Assembly: GCA_003161205.1 (NCBI GenBank)
Contig: PMOU01000103.1
Coordinates: forward strand, 6,069 to 12,162
Direction: 5' to 3'
DNA from: Actinomycetota bacterium
GTDB taxonomy: Bacteria > Actinomycetota > Actinomycetes > Streptosporangiales > Streptosporangiaceae
DNA length: 6,094 bases
The notes beneath the pieces are model-generated. The model searched no databases and was not told the origin of the DNA. It saw nothing but the letters and a program-made list of their open reading frames with translations. Shown here one piece after another: positions 1 to 4,594 of the stretch. A program made the translations under genes and the position numbers. Within the stretch, counting starts at the first letter, position 1, and each line of letters opens with the position of its first letter.

Positions 1-74
1 CCCTCTTTGTCAGGTTCGGCGATTTCGGTCTCGAAGGCGATGACGCCTTCAAGTCCTGGCTTGAAGTCCGACAT
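1..74 (-). CDS. citA: Citrate synthase 2, N-terminal 24 residues (partial, runs off left edge)
   Basis: Reading the minus strand from ATG at 74-72 gives MSDFKPGLEGVIAFETEIAE followed by PDKE. This matches the start of actinobacterial citrate synthase 2, where a PGL-(E/D)-GV-(V/I)-AF-x-TEIAEPDK segment precedes the GGALRYRG core; I recall this pattern from mycobacterial CitA. The family condenses acetyl-CoA and oxaloacetate to citrate at the entry of the TCA cycle in the cytoplasm. The start is supported by a purine-rich AGAGAGGA stretch about 8 nt upstream (plus-strand 81-88). Catalytic His and Asp residues lie outside the window, so activity cannot be judged. The gene diverges from pdxH across 203 bp, so the two may share a control region. 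A methylcitrate synthase paralogue is the main alternative. Confidence 0.85.
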   Translation of the reverse strand, partial: MSDFKPGLEGVIAFETEIAEPDKE

Positions 75-277
75 CGGTGTGTCCTCTCTGCTACCTGATC
101 GGGCTACCTGAGCGGGGCTCTGCCCGCCGGGCTTCCTCATGGGGTTGCCGCAGCCACCTCATGCGATGTGCTGGGCTGGACCCGGGAGCCGCGCGGACGG
201 GCGAGATTCCAGCGCTACCATTCAACCGCCCTGATCTGGGTTTGCGGTAGCCGTAACAGGTGTGAGGATCATTACCT
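75..277. other. Divergent intergenic region between citA and pdxH
   Basis: These 203 bp must hold the promoters of both divergent genes. I find no convincing -35/-10 pair on either strand. What can be seen is a ribosome binding site for each gene (AGAGAGGA on the minus strand at 81-88; GTGAGGA on the plus strand at 262-268, 9 nt before the pdxH ATG), a 13-bp tandem repeat next to the citA start (90-115), and an 11-bp palindrome GCCCGCCGGGC at 122-132. No iron box resembling TTAGGTTAGGCTAACCTAA is visible. Confidence 0.6.
90..115. repeat. 13-bp tandem repeat in the citA leader
   Basis: GCTACCTGATCGG (90-102) is followed directly by GCTACCTGAGCGG (103-115), 12 of 13 bases identical. It lies 16 bp upstream of the citA start codon, in its 5' untranslated region. 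A direct repeat of this size could be a regulator site or a simple duplication. A related GCTACCTGGGTCGG sequence occurs at 1738-1751. Confidence 0.55.
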
Positions 278-910
278 ATGGACACGACACAGCGTGATTC
301 CGATTCGGGCAGCTTGTCCGAGGCCGCGATGGCCGGTGACCCGATGACGCAGTTCGCCCGGTGGATGTCGGACGCCGAGGTGCTTGTCCGGCCAGAACCG
401 ACCGCCATGGTGGTCGCTACCGTCTCCGCTGATGGCCGCCCGCGGGCCCGGACCGTGCTGCTCAAGGCGTATGACCAGACGGGTTTCACCTTCTACAGCA
501 ACCGGACCTCCCGCAAGGGCAGGGATATCGCGGGCAATCCCCGGGTGTGCGCGGTCTTTCCCTGGTACGCCATGCAGCGCCAGGTCACGGCCGAGGGCAT
601 CGTGATCACGATGTCCCGCGAGGACAGCGAGCCGTATTTCCGGTCCAGGCCGAGGGGATCGCAGCTCGGAGCCTGGGCCAGCCGGCAGTCGCAGGTCATC
701 GGCTCCCGCGCTGAGCTGGAGGACCGGGTCGCCGCGCTTGAGCAGCGCTGGGCGCCGCCGGCGAGTGTCCCCATGCCCGATTTCTGGGGCGGCTACCTGC
801 TCGTGCCGGAGACGGTCGAGTTCTGGCAGGCGGGCACGTACCGGCTGAACGATCGCCTTCGCTACCGGCGTGACGATGACGGCTGGGTCGTCGAGCGGCT
901 CTCTCCCTGA
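278..910 (+). CDS. pdxH: Pyridoxamine/pyridoxine 5'-phosphate oxidase
   Basis: The 210-aa product matches the FMN-dependent PdxH family over its full length. PdxH oxidises pyridoxine or pyridoxamine 5'-phosphate to PLP in the cytoplasm. Visible motifs are DPMTQFARW (21-29), PTAMVVATV (41-49), the FMN-binding RTVLLK (58-63) and FYSNRTSRKG (72-81), the substrate-phosphate segment YFRSRPRGSQLGAWAS (120-135; Y120, R124 and S128 match E. coli Y129, R133 and S137), FWGG (169-172), EFWQ (181-184) and the C-terminal WVVERLSP. R189 matches E. coli R197. Two positions differ: the usual RLHDR is RLNDR (N191 for H199), and the N-terminal RxxY lid motif is missing (Ser8 aligns with Tyr17). The ATG has GTGAGGA 9 nt upstream. 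A PdxH-like flavin oxidase with another substrate is possible. Confidence 0.9.
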   Translation: MDTTQRDSDSGSLSEAAMAGDPMTQFARWMSDAEVLVRPEPTAMVVATVSADGRPRARTVLLKAYDQTGFTFYSNRTSRKGRDIAGNPRVCAVFPWYAMQRQVTAEGIVITMSREDSEPYFRSRPRGSQLGAWASRQSQVIGSRAELEDRVAALEQRWAPPASVPMPDFWGGYLLVPETVEFWQAGTYRLNDRLRYRRDDDGWVVERLSP

Positions 911-931
911 GCCCGGGAGCAAGTCCCGGGC
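911..931 (+). terminator. Hairpin directly after pdxH, possible factor-independent terminator or attenuator
   Basis: Immediately after the pdxH TGA (908-910), GCCCGGGA (911-918) and TCCCGGGC (924-931) form a perfect 8-bp stem with a 5-nt loop. No T-run follows, which is common for terminators of high-GC actinomycetes. It sits between pdxH and the dtxR-family gene, 42 bp before the latter's TTG, so it should reduce read-through or protect the pdxH mRNA end. Function is inferred from structure alone. Confidence 0.5.
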
Positions 932-960
932 ACCGGCTCCCCGGCATAGCATCACAAGCA

Positions 961-965
961 GGAGG
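961..965 (+). promoter_or_regulatory. Ribosome binding site fixing the TTG start of the DtxR-family gene
   Basis: GGAGG lies 8 nt upstream of TTG 974, and no in-frame ATG or GTG gives a better fit to the family N-terminus. The ATG at 966-968 is out of frame. A second purine run (GAGGAG, 968-973) directly abuts the start and is too close to serve. Confidence 0.7.
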
Positions 966-973
966 ATGAGGAG

Positions 974-1720
974 TTGACAGCCCAGGGGCTCATTGACACG
1001 ACGGAGATGTACCTCCGCACTATCTTCGAACTCGAAGAAGAGGGCGTGGTACCGCTGCGGGCCCGTATCGCCGAGCGGTTGGCGCAAAGCGGTCCGACCG
1101 TCAGCCAGACGGTGGCCAGGATGGAGCGGGACGGGCTGCTGCACGTCGCCGGGGACAGGCAGCTGTCGCTCAGCGAGGTTGGCCGGATGCTCGCCACCAG
1201 GGTGATGCGCAAGCACAGGCTGGCTGAATGCCTGCTCGTGGGGGTCATCAAACTGCCGTGGGAGGAAGTGCACATCGAGGCGTGCCGGTGGGAACACGTG
1301 GTCTCGGAGAGCGTAGAGCGTCGTCTGCTCGAGCTGCTCGGCTATCCGGTCCGCTGCCCGCACGGCAATCTCATCCCGGGCCTGGCGGAACTGGGGCTGC
1401 CGGCCGAGGCGCTGGAAAGGGTGCGCGCAGCGACGAACGAGGCCGGTGAGGCGATGACAAAGGCGGTATCCCCGGATACCTCCCGTGTCGTTATCCGGAG
1501 AATTGGCGAGCAAATTCAGAGTGATCTGGTTCTGATGCTTAAACTCAAGCGCGTCGGGATACAACCCGGACGCGAGGTGATTCTCATGGCAGGTGACGAT
1601 GGTGTACGGGTGACAGCCGGCGACTCGGCGGACGCCGTCACGACCGAACTCCCCAGTCACATCGCAGCGCATATATTCGTGTCTGTCAACAGCCGGTATC
1701 AGCCAGTGGCCGGAGCGTGA
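974..1720 (+). CDS. ideR: DtxR/IdeR-family iron-dependent transcriptional repressor
   Basis: The N-terminal half is nearly identical to DtxR/IdeR: DTTEMYLRTI (8-17), the winged helix with SGPTVSQTVARMERDGLL, and MRKHRLAE (78-85). These proteins bind Fe(II), dimerise and repress iron-uptake and siderophore genes. All primary-site ligands are present: M12, C104, E107 and H108 (DtxR M10, C102, E105, H106). The N-terminal ancillary ligands H81, E85 and H100 (DtxR H79, E83, H98) are also kept. The dimerisation domain ends with CPHGNLIPGL. The C-terminal part (about 170-240) looks like the SH3-like FeoA domain, but the DtxR E170/Q173 ligands appear to be Asp and Leu. At 248 aa it is slightly longer than IdeR. 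A Cys (C86) replaces the usual Arg after E85. The gene starts with TTG and is followed by the phosphatase gene 57 bp on, suggesting one operon. Mn(II) specificity is less likely. Confidence 0.93.
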   Translation: MTAQGLIDTTEMYLRTIFELEEEGVVPLRARIAERLAQSGPTVSQTVARMERDGLLHVAGDRQLSLSEVGRMLATRVMRKHRLAECLLVGVIKLPWEEVHIEACRWEHVVSESVERRLLELLGYPVRCPHGNLIPGLAELGLPAEALERVRAATNEAGEAMTKAVSPDTSRVVIRRIGEQIQSDLVLMLKLKRVGIQPGREVILMAGDDGVRVTAGDSADAVTTELPSHIAAHIFVSVNSRYQPVAGA

Positions 1721-1737
1721 TCATGTCCATCGGCGAC

Positions 1738-1766
1738 GCTACCTGGGTCGGCGTTACCTGGGTTGG
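1738..1766. repeat. Imperfect 15-bp direct repeat in the dtxR-phosphatase junction
   Basis: TACCTGGGTCGG (1740-1751) recurs as TACCTGGGTTGG (1755-1766), 11 of 12 identical, with a 15-bp period. With the preceding GC, the first copy reads GCTACCTGGGTCGG, like the tandem copies at 90-115. It lies just upstream of the phosphatase start, where an operator or a short duplication would be equally plausible. Confidence 0.45.
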
Positions 1767-1770
1767 GGAG
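1765..1770 (+). promoter_or_regulatory. Ribosome binding site fixing the GTG 1778 start of the phosphatase
   Basis: GGGGAG is followed by a 7-nt spacer and GTG at 1778. The in-frame TTG at 1763 would overlap this site and has no good site of its own, so the GTG start (804 aa) is preferred over the longer 809-aa reading. Confidence 0.65.
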
Positions 1771-1777
1771 CGCAGGC

Positions 1778-4192
1778 GTGACAGGCTGGGGTGAAGCCGC
1801 TTTCGACGCGTACCTTCCGGCGGACATGGTCCTGGGCCAGGCAGATATAGCTGTCGTGGTCACGGACCGGCTTAACAATCTGCTGTACCTCAACGAGTAC
1901 GCGGCCGGGCTTTTCCGTGTCTCCGGTGACGTGGCCCGGCTGGCCGGCTGCTCGGTCCTGTCCCTCGGCTTGTTCGCCGCGGACGACGTGCGCAAGACGG
2001 AGGATCTCGCCGGGCAGGTGCTGCGCGGGCGGTCCTGGGAAGGAACGTTCGAAAGCGTCCGCGGCGACGGGTCGCGTGCGCTCATCCGGGCCTTCGCCGT
2101 CCCCTTGCGTCACCCGGGCGGCGATATCGACGGGATCGTGATCCTGGCCCGTGAGGCGAGCAAGCGCGAGGGCCAGGGTGAGCAGGACCGGATCGCCCTG
2201 CTCGAGCGGGTGGGCGAGCGGCTGGCGGGCTCGCTGGAGATCAATACCACGCTCAAGCACGTGGTGGAGATGCTCGTGCCTCAGTTCGCCGATCACTGCT
2301 TCATCGACCTGTACCAGGGTGAGGCGCTCATCCGCCGGGTGCAGCGGCACGCGAGCGACTGGGTGCCGCCGCCAGGGACCTGGGCCCAGGTGGGCGAGCA
2401 GATTCACTATCCGGAAGGTCACTTCTGCCAGCAGGCGATGGCCTGCCTGGACACGATCGCGATCAATGACCTGGACAGCGGCTATTACCCGGCCCCGAGC
2501 GCGGAGAGCATGGCAGCCGCTCACCAGGCGGGCCTGACGTCAGTGGTCGCGGCACCGCTGTACGCTCGCGGCCAGCTGCTCGGCGTGATGAGCCTGGCCT
2601 TGTCCCGGCTCACCGAGCGTGACGAACGCCACTATGACACGCCTGACCGCGACCTGATCGGCGCGATCGCCAGCCGGGTGGCCATCGCGATCGACAACGC
2701 GATGCTGTTCGAGACCGAACGGCAGACCGCGCTGGCCTTCCAGAAGAGCCTGCTGCCGCAGGCGATCCCGGAACTGGACGGCCTGGAGGTCGCCTGCCGG
2801 TACGTGCCCGCGAAACCGCTCGAGACGCAGGGCCAGGGGATCCAGACGCAGGTCGGCGGCGACTGGTACGACATCATCCCGCTGGCGGCCGGGCGGGTAG
2901 GCATCGTCATCGGCGACGTCGAGGGCAGGGGCGCGCGAGCCGCGGCCATCATGGGCCAGCTGCGGGCGGCGCTGCGCGCGTTCGCGCAGGACGAGAAGTC
3001 GCCCGCGGACATCATGCGGAAACTTGACGACTGGTGCCGGTCGCTGGCTCCGGCTGGCGAGAACGGCGCTCAGTCCGCCGGGGACCCGCCCACCTGCAGC
3101 TGCATCTACATGATCTACGACGCGTGGTCCCGCGAACTGACCTTCGCTAACGCCGGCCACGATGCTCCCCTGCTGGTTAGCGGCGGGTACGTGCAGCAGC
3201 TTGAGTTCGCCTACAAGGGAGTCCTGCTCGGCGTGCGCGGCAAGGGCATCCGGGGGCTGCCCACCTACAAGGAGGAAACGATCGAGATGCCGCCCGGCGC
3301 CATCTTGGTGTTCTACACCGATGGCCTGACCGACCGGCGAACCCGCGCTGACGGCTCCGGGCACTACTCGGAGACCGAGGCCACCGAAATGCTGCGGCAC
3401 GCGGTCCGCGCGGCGGCGGCCAGCGGGGACGCGGACACCGTGGCCACCGCGGCCGAGTACGCGGTACCCGGTGACATCGATGACGACATGGCCATCCTGG
3501 TCGTGAAGTCCTCGCCTGCCCAGCTCGCCTCGACCGGGCGCGTTTTCCCCGCGGAGCCGATCATGGTGTCCGAGGCCCGGCGCCTGGCGGCCCAGACATT
3601 CGCGTCCTGGGGCATGGACGCCGAGCAGATCGAGATCGCCTGCCTGCTGGTCTCCGAGGTGGTCACCAACGCCGTCCTGCACGCCTCGATCACGCCGAGC
3701 CCGAACCGTAATCTCGACCTGGAGCTCGAGCCGCTGATAATGCCCGCCGCGGTGAGCTCGCCCGCCGGACCGCCCCCCGTCGCCCCCGTCGCCCCGGTAG
3801 CGCCGCTCGCCCCGATGCCCGCCCGTTCCGCCGGGTGGGCGCCGTCTGCGGTCCAGGAATCCAGGTCCCCGGCTCAGCTCGCGGCGACGGCCGAGCCAGT
3901 CCCGCCGAGCGGCGGCCTGGCCTGGAACGGTGCGCCGGACGGCGGCCTGGCCTCGTCCGAGCCGCCCGCCAGGGAATTCGCGCTGCGCCTGCGGCGCGGT
4001 GCGACCTCGGTGTGGGTCGAGGTCTTCGACCCCGACCTCCGGCTCCCCCGGATACGCACCGCAGGAGAGACCGACGAAGGCGGGCGCGGCCTCTACCTGG
4101 TGGAACAGCTGGCGACCCGGTGGGGCTCCAGGCCGACCCCGGAAGGCAAGGCGGTGTGGTTCGAGATGCCGCGCAGCGGCAACCGGACCTGA
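1778..4192 (+). CDS. PAS-GAF-PP2C (SpoIIE/RsbU type)-HATPase switch phosphatase
   Basis: This is an 804-aa soluble regulator counted from GTG 1778. Domains in order: PAS (about 17-127); GAF (about 140-305, with GHFCQQAM and GVMSLALS); a helical linker ending QKSLLPQ; a PP2C phosphatase (about 330-580); and an RsbW-like HATPase (about 590-800). The PP2C metal-binding motifs are intact: GGDWYD (D362), GDVEGRG (D380), NAGHDAPLL (from N458), FYTDGLTDRR (D515) and DIDDDMAIL (D569/D570). The HATPase keeps its N box EVVTNAVLHA (E627, N631), G1 box DPDLRLP (D751) and G2 box DEGGRGLYLV (766-775). The family dephosphorylates STAS anti-anti-sigma factors, and the ATPase may act as the opposing kinase or anti-sigma module. 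Odd points are a roughly 95-residue Pro/Ala-rich insert inside the HATPase and a 7-residue duplication before GGDWYD. No membrane segment is seen, so the signal is probably cytoplasmic. It is likely in an operon with the upstream dtxR gene; its partner is not in the window. Confidence 0.93.
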   Translation: MTGWGEAAFDAYLPADMVLGQADIAVVVTDRLNNLLYLNEYAAGLFRVSGDVARLAGCSVLSLGLFAADDVRKTEDLAGQVLRGRSWEGTFESVRGDGSRALIRAFAVPLRHPGGDIDGIVILAREASKREGQGEQDRIALLERVGERLAGSLEINTTLKHVVEMLVPQFADHCFIDLYQGEALIRRVQRHASDWVPPPGTWAQVGEQIHYPEGHFCQQAMACLDTIAINDLDSGYYPAPSAESMAAAHQAGLTSVVAAPLYARGQLLGVMSLALSRLTERDERHYDTPDRDLIGAIASRVAIAIDNAMLFETERQTALAFQKSLLPQAIPELDGLEVACRYVPAKPLETQGQGIQTQVGGDWYDIIPLAAGRVGIVIGDVEGRGARAAAIMGQLRAALRAFAQDEKSPADIMRKLDDWCRSLAPAGENGAQSAGDPPTCSCIYMIYDAWSRELTFANAGHDAPLLVSGGYVQQLEFAYKGVLLGVRGKGIRGLPTYKEETIEMPPGAILVFYTDGLTDRRTRADGSGHYSETEATEMLRHAVRAAAASGDADTVATAAEYAVPGDIDDDMAILVVKSSPAQLASTGRVFPAEPIMVSEARRLAAQTFASWGMDAEQIEIACLLVSEVVTNAVLHASITPSPNRNLDLELEPLIMPAAVSSPAGPPPVAPVAPVAPLAPMPARSAGWAPSAVQESRSPAQLAATAEPVPPSGGLAWNGAPDGGLASSEPPAREFALRLRRGATSVWVEVFDPDLRLPRIRTAGETDEGGRGLYLVEQLATRWGSRPTPEGKAVWFEMPRSGNRT
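2823..2852 (+). repeat. 21-bp-period direct repeat inside the PP2C domain
   Basis: AGACGCAGG occurs at 2823-2831 and again at 2844-2852, exactly 21 bp (seven codons) apart. It encodes TQ at residues 350-351 and 357-358, just before GGDWYD. Homologues, as I recall them, run almost directly from the YxPA motif to VGGDWYD, so this looks like an in-frame duplication. Confidence 0.5.
3686..3973 (+). other. Segment encoding a Pro/Ala-rich insert within the HATPase domain
   Basis: Residues 637-732 lie between the N box (N631) and the strand EFALRLRRG leading to the G1 box. They are low complexity, including PVAPVAPVAPLAP and a repeated GGLA. In RsbW/SpoIIAB-type ATPases the N-box Asn and G1-box Asp are about 30 residues apart; here they are 120 apart. 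The reading frame is unbroken and ATP-binding motifs on both sides are intact, so this is an insertion loop rather than damage. Confidence 0.8.
3911..3953 (+). repeat. 13-bp direct repeat with 30-bp period in the HATPase insert
   Basis: GGCGGCCTGGCCT is found at 3911-3923 and 3941-3953. The period is ten codons, both copies are in the same frame and both encode GGLA. It suggests the insert grew by small in-frame duplications. Confidence 0.6.
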
Positions 4193-4195
4193 TGT

Positions 4196-4363
4196 TCAGT
4201 GGCCCTGGTGCGAGGCCCACATCATCAGCACGATGAGGACGAAGATAACTATCGCCCCCGCCCAGTGTTTACCCGAGACACCTAGCTTCATCTTGCCGCG
4301 CAGGCGCGTCCACCCGAACGCCACAAGGACGCCGAGGAAAACCAGCAAGATGAGTCCGGTCAT
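4196..4363 (-). CDS. Small two-helix membrane protein, 55 aa, unknown function
   Basis: Minus-strand ATG at 4363-4361 to TGA at 4198-4196 encodes 55 residues. A perfect AGGAGG lies 6 nt upstream of the start. Two hydrophobic segments are clear: LILLVFLGVLVAFGW (4-18) and AGAIVIFVLIVLMMWA (35-50). They are joined by a basic loop (TRLRGKMKLG...GKH), which by the positive-inside rule should be cytoplasmic, leaving both ends outside. The tail is SHQGH. I do not recognise a named family. The gene is convergent with the phosphatase, stop to stop with 3 bp between, and points the same way as argS upstream. CTA, ATA and AAA codons are rarer than in its neighbours. The RBS, start and hydrophobic pattern make a real gene likely; a role is not inferable. 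Confidence 0.75.
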   Translation of the reverse strand: MTGLILLVFLGVLVAFGWTRLRGKMKLGVSGKHWAGAIVIFVLIVLMMWASHQGH

Positions 4364-4369
4364 CGGCCG

Positions 4370-4375
4370 CCTCCT
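4370..4375 (-). promoter_or_regulatory. Consensus ribosome binding site of the small membrane protein
   Basis: CCTCCT on the plus strand is AGGAGG on the coding strand, 6 nt before ATG 4363. It is the main support for calling this short ORF a gene and for its start. Confidence 0.7.
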
Positions 4376-4408
4376 GGTCCTTGCTGCTGTGCGAAACCCG
4401 CTTCGAGA

Positions 4409-4555
4409 CTACGGCATCGGGTCGCCGGGCGCGAGACGAGGTGCCGTGAGGCCCGGGGAATCCGGGCCTGTCGCGATCGGCGGGCCGCCCAGCGCGTAGC
4501 CGAGACCGCGGCGGGTGCGGATGAGCGGCGGGCCGAGCCGGTCGAGCTTGCTCCG
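4409..4555 (-). pseudogene. Relic of an OmpR/PhoB-type response regulator, C-terminal end only
   Basis: On the minus strand, 4555-4490 reads RSKLDRLGPPLIRTRRGLGY followed by AL. This is the end of an OmpR-type winged-helix DNA-binding domain, where LRRKLD...PPLIRTVRGVGYAL is the usual form (recognition helix end and wing hairpin). The frame then runs through a GC3-rich Pro/Gly tail to TAG at 4411-4409. Upstream, from about 4556, the similarity stops, and the same frame meets the argS TAA at 4597-4595 after 13 unrelated residues (PGAELLPWPFRPP). No receiver domain, no start codon and no ribosome binding site are present, so it cannot be a working regulator. It is most simply the 3' end of a deleted gene. 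Only about 22 residues carry the match, so identification is moderate. Confidence 0.5.
4449..4469 (-). terminator. Hairpin downstream of argS, possible terminator
   Basis: AGGCCCGG (4449-4456) and CCGGGCCT (4462-4469) form a perfect 8-bp stem with a 5-nt loop, about 125 bp past the argS stop. No T-run follows on either strand. It lies within the response-regulator relic's reading frame, so it may be a coding accident or a former intragenic sequence now serving as the argS end. Confidence 0.35.
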
Positions 4556-4594
4556 CGGGGGACGAAACGGCCAGGGCAGGAGTTCAGCGCCCGG

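Larger units (their letters stand above)
1712..1794 (+). other. Possible small ORF (23 codons, ATG 1723 to TGA 1794) with its own ribosome binding site, overlapping the phosphatase start
   Basis: ATG at 1723 begins 2 bp after the dtxR stop, has GGAG at 1712-1715 (7 nt spacing), and reads 23 codons to TGA at 1792-1794, 15 nt into the phosphatase gene in another frame. The product contains TWVGVTWVG, encoded by the 15-bp repeat, then an Arg-rich end (GERRRDR). Ending just past the next start would suit translational coupling or a leader peptide. It has no recognisable homology, and chance is a real alternative. Confidence 0.25.

Noticed and set aside
75..277. Iron box (DtxR/IdeR operator) in the citA-pdxH intergenic region
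   Set aside because: GGCTACCTGA loosely resembles the right half of the iron box but lacks the correct spacing and the inverted left half; the repeats are direct, not palindromic.
947..952. TAGCAT as a -10 box for the iron-regulator gene
   Set aside because: It fits TANNNT, but no -35 element lies 16-18 bp upstream, and the leader would begin almost at the ribosome binding site.
1763..1777. TTG 1763 as the phosphatase start
   Set aside because: It overlaps the GGGGAG that serves GTG 1778 at ideal spacing, and adds only five residues with no domain support.
1754..2524. 256-codon minus-strand open frame over the PAS and GAF coding region
   Set aside because: Shadow of the phosphatase frame; no recognisable motif and no reason to expect a gene.
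2540..3682. 380-codon open frame antisense to the phosphatase
   Set aside because: It is opposite an unmistakable conserved coding region with intact motifs; its composition (His/Arg/Asp/Gly rich, no recognisable motif) is typical of a high-GC shadow frame.
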